From NCBI RefSeq assembly GCF_025144145.1, contig NZ_CP083546.1, forward strand, positions 4,250,001-4,314,000: 64,000 nucleotides of DNA, read 5' to 3'. The translations under genes and the position numbers were made by a program. The notes below the pieces were generated by a model, which saw only the letters and a list, made by a program, of their open reading frames with translations, was not told the origin of the DNA and ran no database searches. This DNA comes from Leisingera sp. M658. GTDB taxonomy: Bacteria; Pseudomonadota; Alphaproteobacteria; Rhodobacterales; Rhodobacteraceae. Positions 32,942 through 42,375 of the stretch are shown in pieces (the first letter of the stretch is position 1; each line of letters opens with the position of its first letter).

Positions 32942-33658
32942 TCAGTCATTGCATGTGCGGCGGGCCGCCTGCCGGTGCTCCTGGCGGAACTGCTCCAGCG
33001 CGTCCCGCAGCATCGGCACCCGGTGCGGGCGGAAGCTTTGCCCTGTGACTTCCAACGTCTGCATCCGGTCCAGACGGAACACGCGTATCGCCTCGCGCAG
33101 GCAGCACCAGGCAATCAGCACCGTTGAGCGGTCGAAATAAACCACGCTCAGCGGCTTCACCTGCCGCTCGGTCACTGCGCCATGCCCGTCAGTATAGCCA
33201 AAGCGCACCTCCACCTCGTCCCAGGTGGCCTGACGCAACTCCTGTGCCGAAATCGCGGGCGGAATGGGCCGGTCGAAGCGGTAGGGCGCCAGCACGGCGT
33301 GACGCAGCCGGTGCGCCTGCCGCGGCGGCAGCCGCGCCTGCAGCTTGCGCAGCGCTTCCGAGGCCGCGGTGGCCAGCTCGGGATCGCCGATCTGTTCAAC
33401 TTCGCGCAGGCCGAGGACCAGCGCCTCCAGCTCGGTGTCGCGAAACCCCATCGGCGGCAGCGCGTTGTCCTCGATCAGGGTAAACCCATAACCCGCCTCG
33501 CCGTCGATCACGGCACCCATCTCACGCAGGGTGGCGATGTCACGGTGAATGCTGCGGGCAGATACCCCAAGTTCCTCGCCCAGCCGTGCCGCAGTATGCG
33601 GTCCAGGTCCAAGGCGCAGGGCCTGCATCAGCTGGAAGAGGCGGTGGGTTCGGGACAT
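32942..33658 (-). CDS. WYL-domain transcriptional regulator (YafY family)
   Basis: A 238-residue regulator with an N-terminal DeoR-type HTH (TAARLGEELGVSARSIHRDI, then ATLREMGAVIDGEAGYG) and a WYL ligand-sensing domain (VKPLSVVYFDRSTVLIAWC; REAIRVFRLDRMQTL). It diverges from the GST-like gene, with a perfect palindrome in the 84-bp gap, and so probably regulates it and itself. WYL regulators bind nucleotides or other ligands; the signal here is unknown. Confidence 0.9.
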   Translation of the reverse strand: MSRTHRLFQLMQALRLGPGPHTAARLGEELGVSARSIHRDIATLREMGAVIDGEAGYGFTLIEDNALPPMGFRDTELEALVLGLREVEQIGDPELATAASEALRKLQARLPPRQAHRLRHAVLAPYRFDRPIPPAISAQELRQATWDEVEVRFGYTDGHGAVTERQVKPLSVVYFDRSTVLIAWCCLREAIRVFRLDRMQTLEVTGQSFRPHRVPMLRDALEQFRQEHRQAARRTCND

Positions 33659-33680
33659 GGCCCATTCTCTCTACGACTGA

Positions 33681-33695
33681 TGACAGTTTTTGTCA
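33681..33695. promoter_or_regulatory. Palindromic operator TGACA-N5-TGTCA
   Basis: A perfect inverted repeat TGACA-GTTTT-TGTCA stands centrally between the divergent WYL regulator and GST-like gene. A second, wider-spaced TGTCA...TGACA pair lies at about 33712-33732. Both are consistent with a dimeric repressor site. Confidence 0.6.
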
Positions 33696-33742
33696 CCATG
33701 CTGATTTAGGTTGTCAGCAACCCGAGATGACAGGAGCCCGGA

Positions 33743-34441
33743 ATGCTGACCCTTCTTACCTATCCCCGAAATGGCACCGTTTTCAGCCTCAGCCCGTTTT
33801 GCGTCAAGGCAGCCTTGCTGCTGGCCTATGCTGGCCAAACCTGGACCCGTGAAGACCTGAACGACCCCCGTAAGATGCCGCACCGCAAGCTGCCGGTGCT
33901 GCGCACGCCAGGCGGGCTGGTGCCGGACAGCAATGCAATCCGCGCTTGGCTGGAACAGCAGGGCACGGATTTTGATGCTGCGCTCGGAACACGGGACCGG
34001 GCCCAGGCGCAAGTGCTGATCCGCATGTCCGAGGATACGCTTTATTTCCACGTGGTGCGTGACCGCTGGGACAATGATACAGTCTGGCCGACGATCCGCG
34101 ACAGCTACTTTCATGAAATCCCTGCGCTGATCCGCCGCCCGGTGACCAGCTCAATCCGCAAGTCGGTCCATAACGGGCTGATGTTCCAGGGCACTGCCCG
34201 GTTCAGCGAGACCGAACGCAGTCAGCGTCTGGACCAGGATCTGCGGGCGCTCGCCGATTTGCTGAAAGGGCAGGATTTCCTGTTTGGCGCCCAGATCTCC
34301 AGTGCCGATTTCAGCGTCGCTTCCATGCTGCAGGCGATGGGGACAACACCTGTCCGCACCCCGCTGGTCAGCCGTATCCTCGACGATGCGGTCCTGCAGC
34401 CCTATGTTGATCGTGTGTTTGAAACGGTGCCGTTGCCATGA
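33743..34441 (+). CDS. Glutathione S-transferase-like protein
   Basis: A 232-residue protein with a thioredoxin-like N-terminal half (FSLSPFCVKAALLLAYAGQT, then KLPVLRTPGGLVPDSNAI, matching the GST glutathione-binding VP-DS motif) and a helical C-terminal half (QDFLFGAQISSADFSVASML). The closest relatives I recall are failed-axon-connection/metaxin-like GSTs. It overlaps the DUF1801 gene by 4 bp and lies opposite the WYL regulator, suggesting an inducible detoxification or stress role. Confidence 0.82.
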   Translation: MLTLLTYPRNGTVFSLSPFCVKAALLLAYAGQTWTREDLNDPRKMPHRKLPVLRTPGGLVPDSNAIRAWLEQQGTDFDAALGTRDRAQAQVLIRMSEDTLYFHVVRDRWDNDTVWPTIRDSYFHEIPALIRRPVTSSIRKSVHNGLMFQGTARFSETERSQRLDQDLRALADLLKGQDFLFGAQISSADFSVASMLQAMGTTPVRTPLVSRILDDAVLQPYVDRVFETVPLP

Positions 34442-34860
34442 CCCCGCCCTTTGCCAATCCCGGAATTGAGGCCGCATTTGATGTGCTGGACCCGCAGGCC
34501 CGCGCCGGCCTGCTGGCGCTGCGCAGATTGATCTTCGACATCGCGGCGCAAACGCCAGAGGCCGGGCGGATCGAGGAAGTCCTGCGCTGGGGCCAGCCCT
34601 CCTATCTCACCGCCGAGCGCAAAACCGGCACCACCCTCAGGCTGGGGGTGCCCAAGGGCGCGCGCTTTGCGCTGTTTGTGCATTGCCAAAGTCGGCTGAT
34701 CCCGGAGTTTGCCGCCGCCTTCCCGGCCTGGGACCGGTTCGAGGGCACCCGTGCAGTTCTGTTCAACGATCCCGCCGAAGTCGAACCCCTTCGCCATGGC
34801 TGGCTGATCAAGCGCGCGCTGACCTACCGAATCCGGGCACCGCTGAAAATTCCGGCCTGA
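34438..34860 (+). CDS. DUF1801-family protein (YdhG-like)
   Basis: A 140-residue protein with GRIEEVLRWGQPSYLT, AERKTGTTLRLGVPKG and FALFVHCQSRLIPEF, matching the DUF1801/YdhG fold, whose function is not established. The start overlaps the GST-like stop (ATGA), so the two are co-expressed. Confidence 0.85.
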   Translation: MTPPFANPGIEAAFDVLDPQARAGLLALRRLIFDIAAQTPEAGRIEEVLRWGQPSYLTAERKTGTTLRLGVPKGARFALFVHCQSRLIPEFAAAFPAWDRFEGTRAVLFNDPAEVEPLRHGWLIKRALTYRIRAPLKIPA

Positions 34861-34894
34861 CAAAATACCAGGCTGTCCCCACGGGGACAGCTGC

Positions 34895-37174
34895 TTAATC
34901 CCGCCGTTTGCGCTCAACTTTGCGTTTTACTTTGGCGGCCTTGTGCTTGGACTTTGCTGCCTTGCGCTTGACGGTCCGGCCCGCCGGGCTGCGCCGTCCG
35001 CCTTTGCGGGATCCGCCGCCCTTGGGCAGTTCCAGGTTTGCAATTGCCAGCAACTCCAGCTCCAGCCCGCCGGTCACCGGTGCCGCCTGCACCAGCCTCA
35101 CGGTGACCCGTTGGCCGATGGCCAGTGTCATGCCCGTATCGGCCCCCATCAGCGTGTCGGCCTGGGCGTCGAAATGGAAAAACTCCCGCCCGATTGAGCG
35201 CACCGGCACCAATCCGTCGGCGCCGGTCTCATCCAGTTTCACAAAGGCCCCGAACCGGGCAATACCGCTGATCCGCCCTTCGAATTCATTGCCCACCCGT
35301 TCGCTGAGGTAGGACGCCAGATAACGGTCGGTGGTGTCCCGTTCAGCAATCATCGACCGCCGTTCGGTGTCAGAGATATGGGTGGCGGTGTCCTCCAGCC
35401 GTTCGATCTGGGCTTCGTCCAGCCCATCGTTGCCCCAGCCATGCGAGGAGACCAGCGAGCGGTGCACGATCAGGTCCGCATAGCGGCGGATCGGCGAGGT
35501 GAAATGCGCGTAGTTCTTAAGTGCCAGGCCGAAGTGGCCAAAGTTCTCCGGGTTGTAATAGGCCTGCTGCATCGACCGCAGGGTGGAGATGTTGATCAGC
35601 TCCGCCTCATCGGTTCCCGCCGCGTGGTTCAGCAGCGCATTCAGATGCCGGGTTTGCAGCACCTGGCCCTTGGCCAGATTCAACCCCGCCGCACGGGCGG
35701 TTTCGCGCAATGCTTCCAGCTTTTCCTGCGCCGGTTCCTCATGCACCCGGAACAGCAGCGGCGAGCGTTTCTTGATCAGCGTCTCTGCCGCGGCGACATT
35801 GGCAAGGATCATGAACTCCTCGATCAGCTTGTGCGCATCCAGCCGGTCGCGGAAGGCAACCGAGGTGACCTGACCGGCGTCATCCAGGATGATTTTGCGT
35901 TCCGGCAGGTCCAAGTCCAGGGGTTCCCGCACCGCACGCGCTCTTTTTAGAGCCTGATACGCGGCAAAAAGCGGCTTGATCACATCTTCCACAAAAGGCG
36001 TGGTTTTTTCATTCGGAGTGCCATCAATGGCCTCCTGCACCTCGGCGTAATGCAGCGAGGCGGCAGAGCGCATCAGCCCGCGCACAAACCGGTGTCCGAT
36101 CTTGTTGCCATCGGCGTCCACCTGCATCCGCACCGCAATACAGGCGCGCGGCACCCCTTCATGCAAGGAACACAGATCGCCCGACAGCCGGTCCGGCAGC
36201 ATCGGCACAACGCGGTCCGGGAAATAGCTGGAGTTGCCGCGTTTGCGCGCCTCGCGGTCCAGCGCAGAGCCGGGGCGCACGTAAGCGGCCACATCGGCAA
36301 TCGCCACCCAGATCACATGGCCGCCGGGGTTTTGGGGGTCGTCATCGGCCTGGGCAAAGCAGGCGTCGTCATGATCGCGCGCATCCGCCGGGTCGATGGT
36401 GACCAGCGGCAGCTCGCGCAGGTCTTCGCGGTCCTTGAGGCCCATCGGTTTGGCGGCATCAGCCTCGGCCATGACCGGGTCGGGGAAGTGATCGGGGATA
36501 CCATGCTGATGAATGGCAATCAGCGACACCGCCTTGGGCGCTGCCGGGTCGCCCAGCCGTTCCACGATCCGCGCGCGCGGCAGGCCCATGCGGCCCTTGG
36601 GTCCTGCCTGTTCGGCCTCAATCAGCTCGCCGTCTTTGGCGCCGTTGACGGCGTCCGGGGCCACCATCCATTCGCTGGAGGCGGCCTTGTCGATCGGCAC
36701 AATCCGCCCGCCTTCGGAACCGGCGCGGAAGATACCCAGCACCCGTTTCGGGTTGCTGCCGATGCGGCGGATCAGCCGGGCCTCATAGTTGTGGTCCTGA
36801 TCCGGCACCAGCTGCAGCTTGGCCAGGATCTTGTCGCCTTCGCCCAGGGCCGGATCTGAGGCGCGGGGGAGGACCAGAATAACCGGCTCCACCCCTTCGC
36901 CATGCCATTCCAGCGGCCGACCATACAGGTCGCCATCCGCATCTGGCGCCTTTACCTGCAGCACGGTCACCGGCGGCAGCTGGTCCGGGTCGCGGTAGGT
37001 CTTCTTGCGCTTTTGCAAATGGCCCTCACCCTCCAGCTCCTTGAGGATGCGCTTGAGGTCGATGCGGTCGGCGCCCTTGATGCCAAAGGCCTTGGCGATG
37101 TCGCGCTTGGAGGTATGGGTCGGGTTGGCGGAGATCCAGTCGAGGATTTCGGCCTTGGAGGGAATACGGCTCAT
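34895..37174 (-). CDS. rnr: Ribonuclease R
   Basis: A 759-residue 3'-5' exoribonuclease. The N-terminal winged-helix (IPSKAEILDWISANPTHTSK) precedes cold-shock domains, the RNB catalytic core with the metal-binding aspartates in TIDPADARDHDDACFAQ, an S1 domain (EGRISGIARFGAFVKLDETG) and a very basic Lys/Arg tail. RNase R degrades structured RNA and participates in rRNA/tmRNA quality control. The start at 37174 gives the family N-terminus; the longer frame to 37291 does not. Confidence 0.96.
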   Translation of the reverse strand: MSRIPSKAEILDWISANPTHTSKRDIAKAFGIKGADRIDLKRILKELEGEGHLQKRKKTYRDPDQLPPVTVLQVKAPDADGDLYGRPLEWHGEGVEPVILVLPRASDPALGEGDKILAKLQLVPDQDHNYEARLIRRIGSNPKRVLGIFRAGSEGGRIVPIDKAASSEWMVAPDAVNGAKDGELIEAEQAGPKGRMGLPRARIVERLGDPAAPKAVSLIAIHQHGIPDHFPDPVMAEADAAKPMGLKDREDLRELPLVTIDPADARDHDDACFAQADDDPQNPGGHVIWVAIADVAAYVRPGSALDREARKRGNSSYFPDRVVPMLPDRLSGDLCSLHEGVPRACIAVRMQVDADGNKIGHRFVRGLMRSAASLHYAEVQEAIDGTPNEKTTPFVEDVIKPLFAAYQALKRARAVREPLDLDLPERKIILDDAGQVTSVAFRDRLDAHKLIEEFMILANVAAAETLIKKRSPLLFRVHEEPAQEKLEALRETARAAGLNLAKGQVLQTRHLNALLNHAAGTDEAELINISTLRSMQQAYYNPENFGHFGLALKNYAHFTSPIRRYADLIVHRSLVSSHGWGNDGLDEAQIERLEDTATHISDTERRSMIAERDTTDRYLASYLSERVGNEFEGRISGIARFGAFVKLDETGADGLVPVRSIGREFFHFDAQADTLMGADTGMTLAIGQRVTVRLVQAAPVTGGLELELLAIANLELPKGGGSRKGGRRSPAGRTVKRKAAKSKHKAAKVKRKVERKRRD

Positions 37175-37224
37175 ACTTCCCGCGTAGCATGGCGCGGGGG
37201 CGGCGTCATGGTGAAAAGCGCAGC

Positions 37225-37797
37225 TTAGCGGCGGGGCAGATCGGCAGCGGTGTCGACGTCGCGCAGAGTATCGGTCAGGGCGATGCGGCATCCGGGCAGG
37301 GTCTGCAGGGTATCAGCCAGCGCGTGTTCCGTTGACCAGCGGGTGTTTTGAAACAGACCGTGGGGCAGGCGGGCCGGGTGTTTGGCGCCCACCAGCCAGT
37401 AACCGCCATCCTCCGCGGGGCCGAAGACGGCGTCGTGTTCACCAAGGACTGCAAAGGCGCGGGCGATATGGGGGCGGGTGACGCCGGGGATGTCAGCGCC
37501 GATCAGGCAGGCAGGACCAGGCACAGATTGCAGCATCCGTTTCATCCGCTGACCCAAGTCGCCGCTGCCTTGCGGCAGGCGGGGCAGATCAGCGGGCCAG
37601 ACCTTTGAATTCACCGCGATGTCGGGAGCTGCCGCCAGCACAATCTGCCAGCGCGGATCGCGCAATCGCCGTATCAGCCGGGCGGATTGGTGGCGGAACC
37701 ACCAGGTTGCCGGAATCACGCCGATACCCCGGCCCAGACGGGTCTTGACCCGGCCCGGGCGCGGCTCCTTGACCATGATGATCAGGGTGCGTTTCAC
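37225..37797 (-). CDS. DUF2064/TIGR04282 glycosyltransferase-like protein
   Basis: A 190-residue nucleotidyl/glycosyltransferase-like protein. MVKEPRPGRVKTRLGRGIG resembles the sugar-nucleotide-binding start of the family, GADIPGVTRPHIARAF is conserved, and GPAEDGGYWLVGAK is diagnostic of TIGR04282. In other bacteria this family sits with arsenosugar genes, but none are here, so function is unassigned. The start overlaps the acetyltransferase stop by 4 bp. Confidence 0.85.
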   Translation of the reverse strand: MKRTLIIMVKEPRPGRVKTRLGRGIGVIPATWWFRHQSARLIRRLRDPRWQIVLAAAPDIAVNSKVWPADLPRLPQGSGDLGQRMKRMLQSVPGPACLIGADIPGVTRPHIARAFAVLGEHDAVFGPAEDGGYWLVGAKHPARLPHGLFQNTRWSTEHALADTLQTLPGCRIALTDTLRDVDTAADLPRR

Positions 37798-38219
37798 GTG
37801 AAATCGCGCAGCATGTCCCGGTGATCGATACCGGCATCGTCATAGACCGGGCCAAAGGCGGTGAACCCGAGCTTTTCATAGAACCCGATGGCATGGAGCT
37901 GCGCGCCCAGCTTGGCTTTGGATATGCCCGGTTTGGTCCGCGCGGTTTCCACCGCCGCTTCAATCAGCTTGGCGCCCAGCCCGGTGCCGCGGGTAGACTG
38001 CAGCACGCAGACCCGGCCGATCTTGGCGGTGTCGCCTTTGAAGACAATCCGCGCGGTTCCCACCGGATCACCGTCCTGAACGGCCAGCAGGTGGGTGGCA
38101 GAGGCATCCAGCGTGTCCTGTTCCTCTTCCACCGGCACGCCTTGCTCTACCACAAACACCTGGTGGCGCAGAGCAAAGCAGGTCTCAAGGTCGTCGGTGA
38201 CAGCCATGCTCAGGCTCAT
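37794..38219 (-). CDS. GNAT-family N-acetyltransferase, ElaA type
   Basis: A 141-residue acetyltransferase. [20 protein letters not shown] then [12 protein letters not shown] matches the ElaA start; the acetyl-CoA-binding stretch is [20 protein letters not shown] (R/Q-x-x-G-x-G/A), and [14 protein letters not shown] closes the domain. The acceptor is unknown. It is coupled to dapE upstream and to the DUF2064 gene downstream by 4-bp overlaps. Confidence 0.9.
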   Translation of the reverse strand: MSLSMAVTDDLETCFALRHQVFVVEQGVPVEEEQDTLDASATHLLAVQDGDPVGTARIVFKGDTAKIGRVCVLQSTRGTGLGAKLIEAAVETARTKPGISKAKLGAQLHAIGFYEKLGFTAFGPVYDDAGIDHRDMLRDFT

Positions 38220-39361
38220 GCAAAGAAATCCTGCAGAATGCGGGTGTAGATGGATTTCAGCTGGTGGATCTGGGCGACCTCCACCCGTTCATCCACCTGA
38301 TGCATGGTTTTGCCGACCAGGCCGAATTCTACCACTGGGCAGTGGTTTTTCACAAACCGCGCGTCCGACGTGCCGCCAGTGGTCGAGAGGTCAGGTTTGC
38401 GGCCCGTTTCCGCCTCTACCGCCGCTGAAACCAGATCTGACAGCGCACCCGGCGGGGTGATGAAGCTTTCGCCGGAGACTTTCACCTTAATCCCGATTTC
38501 AACACCGAATTCGGCTGCCACTTTGCCGGCCTCGCCTTGCAGCCACGCGCTCAGGCTGGCGCCGCTATGAGAATCGTTGAAGCGGATGTTGACGGTTGAG
38601 GCCGCCTGTGCCGGGATCACATTGGTGGCCGGGTTGCCGGTGTCGATGGTAACGACCGCCAGCGTCGAGGCATCAAAATGATCGGTTCCCTGGTCCAGCT
38701 CATGGCTGGCCAGGCGGTCCATCAGCCGCGCCATCGCGTTCAGCGGGTTGTTGGCGCGGTGCGGATAGGCCGAATGCCCCTGTACGCCGGTGACTGTGAA
38801 CCATGCTGTGAGAGAGCCGCGGCGGCCGATCTTGATCATCTCGCCCATCTCATCGGGGCAGGTGGGTTCCCCCACCAGGCAGACCGACATCTGCTCGCCT
38901 TCGCGGTCCATGTAGTCCAGCAGCGCGGTGGTGCCGTCCACCGCGTCGCCTTCCTCGTCGCCGGTGATGGTCAGGATGATGGCACCGTCCGGCGGTGTAT
39001 CCCGCACAAAATCAATGGCTGCGGCAGCAAAGGCGGCAACACCTGACTTCATGTCGGTGGAGCCGCGCCCGTACATGAAACCGTCTTTCTCCTCGGCGCC
39101 AAAAGGTGGCATGGTCCAGGCGGCCTCATCCCCCAGCGGCACCACATCGGTGTGGCCGTTGAAGCCAAATGTTTTGTCATGGCTCTTGGCGCCCCAGCGG
39201 GCAAACAGGTTGGAAACGTCACCGCGGTCCGTTCGGGTGCAGGTGAAACCGGCATTGCTCAGCAGTTTCTCCAGCAGCACCAGCGCGCCGCCTTCCTCGG
39301 GCGTCACCGACGGGCAGCGGATCAGGTCGGCAGTCAGGCGGGCGGGATCGGTTTGCGGCAT
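38216..39361 (-). CDS. dapE: Succinyl-diaminopimelate desuccinylase
   Basis: A 381-residue M20-family metallohydrolase that hydrolyses N-succinyl-LL-diaminopimelate in the lysine/peptidoglycan pathway. Metal-site motifs are [14 protein letters not shown], the glutamates in [12 protein letters not shown] and [12 protein letters not shown], and the C-terminal [20 protein letters not shown]. Its product feeds DapF. Its pathway partner dapD is at 46132, not adjacent. It starts the three-gene operon. Confidence 0.96.
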   Translation of the reverse strand: MPQTDPARLTADLIRCPSVTPEEGGALVLLEKLLSNAGFTCTRTDRGDVSNLFARWGAKSHDKTFGFNGHTDVVPLGDEAAWTMPPFGAEEKDGFMYGRGSTDMKSGVAAFAAAAIDFVRDTPPDGAIILTITGDEEGDAVDGTTALLDYMDREGEQMSVCLVGEPTCPDEMGEMIKIGRRGSLTAWFTVTGVQGHSAYPHRANNPLNAMARLMDRLASHELDQGTDHFDASTLAVVTIDTGNPATNVIPAQAASTVNIRFNDSHSGASLSAWLQGEAGKVAAEFGVEIGIKVKVSGESFITPPGALSDLVSAAVEAETGRKPDLSTTGGTSDARFVKNHCPVVEFGLVGKTMHQVDERVEVAQIHQLKSIYTRILQDFFA

Positions 39362-39505
39362 CGGCGGGCTCCTGAATTACGAGTGCACACAGGCCTAGCG
39401 CGGATCGGGGCGCGGTGCAATTCGCCGCTGCAGCAGAGAATGTGGCGCAAAAGCTGCGGTTTTGCAGATGCGCCCAGGCCAATCTGACTCAGGTAAAATT
39501 TTATG

Positions 39506-39520
39506 TTAAGGCTTTGTTAA
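39506..39520. promoter_or_regulatory. Perfect CtrA-type box upstream of the Hint-protein gene
   Basis: TTAA-GGCTTTG-TTAA is an exact match to TTAA-N7-TTAA. It lies 157 bp before the surface-protein gene, in a 316-bp region with no other gene. Sequence shows the match; control by CtrA is inferred. Confidence 0.55.
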
Positions 39521-39677
39521 TAATGACCCGAGGCAGGGCAACCAAACGAGCAACAAGGGCCGCAAAGGCCAAGCAGGAGCAAGCTGTGCGCAGCCGCGGC
39601 GCGCCTGTAATTGACAGCAGGTGCAGGCCTGTGTCTCTCGTTTGTCCGGCCTCTGACAGGCAAGAGGTGGGCAAATC

Positions 39678-41249
39678 ATGGCAACAGGCGCTGAACTCAA
39701 TTATCAGACGAACGCCTCTGCAACGCAGATGGCGCAAACAATTTTTGGCGATGGAGCCACTGTTGTCGGCGCTTCCTATTCGGGGTGGAGCCAGTCCTCG
39801 GCGATCTATTCAAATGGCGATACCCTGGCGCCGGGCGCAACACCCAGCGATTCAGGTGTCATTCTGTCGACCGGGCGGGCCAGCCATTTCACCCGCTCCG
39901 GCGGCGACCCTAACCGGTCCACCCAAACCTCGACCAACACACCTGGCGAAAGCAATAACGCTGATTTTAATGCCGCAGCGGGCACCAATACTTATGATGC
40001 TTCCTATCTGGATGTGAGCTTCATTCCCGATTCGGATGTGATGACGATGCAATTCGTCTTTTCCTCCGAAGAATTTCCGGAATTCCAAAATTCGGTCTAT
40101 CAGGACGTGGTGGCGGTCTGGGTCAATGGTGAACAGGTGTTGATGGAAATCGGCAACGGCCAGGCCAATCCCAGCAACATCAGTTCCTCTATCAACGAGA
40201 ATCTGTATCTCGATAACGCCGGCGACGATTTCAACACCGAGATGGACGGGCTTACCCTGACCATGACGCTGACGATGCGTGTCAACCCCGGTGAGGTGAA
40301 CGACATCCGCATCGGCATCGCCGATGTGAGCGACAGCCGCTACGACAGTAACCTGCTGATCGCCGCAGATTCGGTGCAGACCGATCTGGTGGCAATGACC
40401 GACAAGGTTTTTGTTGCACCGGACAGCAGTAAGACAATCGACGTTCTGGCCAATGATGTGAACAATTCCGGCAGCAGCCTGACCATCACCCATATCAACG
40501 GCACCGCGGTGACAGCCGGGTCGGTGGTGACGCTTAATACCGGGCAAGAGGTGCAGCTGAACGCGGATGGCACGCTGACCCTGATCGGTGATGGCGATGT
40601 TGAGGACTTCAACTTTACCTATAGCGTGACCAATGGCGTCAATTCCGATACCGGCTTTGTCAATGCCAGCTCGATCCCCTGTTTCGTGGCGGGCACCCGG
40701 ATCCGGACCCCCTATGGCGAGGTGCCGGTGGAGGATCTGATGCCCGGTGATCTGGTGGAGACCCGCGACGATGGTGCGCAGGTGCTGTGCTGGACCGGCG
40801 GGCGATCGGTGGCGGCAGAAGATGATTTTGCGCCGATCCGAATTGCCGCGGATACGTTTGGCCGTCATGGCGAACTGATGGTTTCTCCGCAGCACCGGGT
40901 GCTGGTGCGCGGCGCCCATGCTGAATTGTTCTTTGGCGAGGAAGAGGTGCTGGTGGCAGCCAAGGATCTGGTCAATGGGCGCAGTGTGGCACGTTGTCCG
41001 GGCGGCGAAGTCACCTATGTGCATCTGATGTTCGACCGTCATCAAGTGATTTACTCCGAAGGTCTTGCTACTGAGAGTTTTTTGCCCGGCCCGCAGATCG
41101 TCAACCTGTTCGACCGGCCGGTGGCAGAGGAGATCTGCGCGCTGTTCCCGGAGCTTGATCCGGAAACAGGCGCGGGTTACAGCGCCGCAGCGCGGCCTGC
41201 GCTTAAAGCCTATGAAGGACGGCTGCTGGCCGCGATCCAGGCGGCCTGA
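39678..41249 (+). CDS. Choice-of-anchor L and Hint-domain surface protein
   Basis: A 523-residue protein in three parts. Residues ~10-230 form a choice-of-anchor-L domain, with the hallmark FVFSSEEFPEF at 126-136. Residues ~243-330 are a cadherin/VCBS-like repeat (VLANDVNNSGSSLTITHING). Residues 335-480 are a Hint domain starting at PCFVAGTRIRTPYGEVPVED and containing the histidine block SPQHRVLV. There is no intein C-terminal Asn-Cys/Ser junction, so protein splicing is unlikely; self-cleavage at Cys335 is possible. No classical signal peptide is evident. A frameshifted Hint relative follows. Confidence 0.85.
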   Translation: MATGAELNYQTNASATQMAQTIFGDGATVVGASYSGWSQSSAIYSNGDTLAPGATPSDSGVILSTGRASHFTRSGGDPNRSTQTSTNTPGESNNADFNAAAGTNTYDASYLDVSFIPDSDVMTMQFVFSSEEFPEFQNSVYQDVVAVWVNGEQVLMEIGNGQANPSNISSSINENLYLDNAGDDFNTEMDGLTLTMTLTMRVNPGEVNDIRIGIADVSDSRYDSNLLIAADSVQTDLVAMTDKVFVAPDSSKTIDVLANDVNNSGSSLTITHINGTAVTAGSVVTLNTGQEVQLNADGTLTLIGDGDVEDFNFTYSVTNGVNSDTGFVNASSIPCFVAGTRIRTPYGEVPVEDLMPGDLVETRDDGAQVLCWTGGRSVAAEDDFAPIRIAADTFGRHGELMVSPQHRVLVRGAHAELFFGEEEVLVAAKDLVNGRSVARCPGGEVTYVHLMFDRHQVIYSEGLATESFLPGPQIVNLFDRPVAEEICALFPELDPETGAGYSAAARPALKAYEGRLLAAIQAA

Positions 41250-41254
41250 CGCCG

Positions 41255-42330
41255 GTGGGCTGGTTTGCGGTCTTTGGCAGCGGCCACAGCTGGAGCGATC
41301 CGCAGGTGCTGCTGACAGCGGGGGGATCTGGCAGCGACGGCCTGTTGGTGCGCGGCACAATCATGCTGGAATTCCAGCTGCCGGAAAGCGCACGGCCAGA
41401 GCCGCTTCTTCTCTACTCTCAAGGCGGCGATTGGCCGTTGCGGCTGGCATTGCAAGCGGTGCCGGGCGGCGGCCTAAGTTTTGTGCTGGAGCAAAGCGGT
41501 TCCGTGCTGCACCAGACGCTTAATCCAACCTGCCTGGGCCGCACCGGCCGGCTGCGGCTGCTTTATGCCTGGGATGCACCTGCCCGCACAGGGCGGCTGA
41601 CGCTGGAACAGCCGGACGGCAGCCAGATGCAGATTGCTGCACTGGCTGGACCCAAACCCTGGCGGCTGCGGGATCTGCAGGCGCTGACCGGACCGTTGGG
41701 TTATGTGGCGCCGGCAGTAGAATACGTGGCGTTCTCCAGCTGCATGGAGCCGGCCGGTCCGGCCCCGGCGCTGCTGCCGTCCACCCCGATTGCCACACCT
41801 GAAGGCTACCGTGCGCTGATGGTCTGCAACGGGGCGACCTGGTTCTGACCAGCAGCGGTGAGGCGGTGCCGGTCTTGCATGTGATCGAACGGCAGGTGCC
41901 GGCGCTAGGCTCCTTTGCGCCGGTGCGGCTCAGGGCGCCCTATTTCGGGCTGCAGCGGGATATTCACGTGGCACCGTTTCAGCGGCTGGTGCTGTCAGGA
42001 TCCGAGGTGGAGTATTTGTTCGGCCAGCCCGCGGTTCTGGTGCCGGCGGGCAATCTGCTGGGGACCGGCACCGCCTTGCCGGGCGCGCCAGGCAGCAGCC
42101 CGCTGATCACTTACTGCCAGGCGGTGCTGCCGGATCATGAGCCGCTGCTGGCGGCCGGCGCCATGACTGAAAGCCTGTTTCTGGGCCGTCTGCGCCGCGA
42201 TCCCCAGCGGCTGGCTGCCAGCCTTTTGGCACCGCTGGGCGCCGCAGCCCTGCCCCAGCACCGGCAGCCGAAATTCCCGGTGCTGCGGGCCTTTGACGCC
42301 GCAGTGCTGGCCGAACGGCGGACCGCCTGA
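41255..42330 (+). pseudogene. Second Hint-domain protein gene, broken by a one-base frameshift
   Basis: The first 197 codons (GTG at 41255, six bases past the previous stop) encode a beta-rich lectin-like N-terminal part and the beginning of a Hint domain, STPIATPEGYRAL. At about 41816-41818 the frame breaks and stops at a TGA (41846-41848). In the next phase the family pattern resumes at once (DGLQRGDLVLTSSGEAVPVL, then HVAPFQRLVL and VPAGNLL) and continues to 42330. One missing base explains the break. Restored length would be ~358 residues. It may be a mutation or a sequencing error. Confidence 0.8.
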
Positions 42331-42375
42331 CACATCCGCAGCTTCGATTCAGGTCTCTGCTGCCAAGGTGCTTGC

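Noticed and set aside
39852-41360. Long open frames antisense to real genes (for example here, 25157-26602 minus, 59432-61090 minus and 1258-2577 minus)
   Set aside because: They mirror well-identified genes on the other strand and have His/Gln/Arg-rich composition typical of antisense frames in G+C-rich DNA.
41800-41870. Programmed -1 frameshift in the second Hint gene
   Set aside because: No slippery heptamer or downstream pseudoknot is evident; a mutation or sequencing error is simpler.
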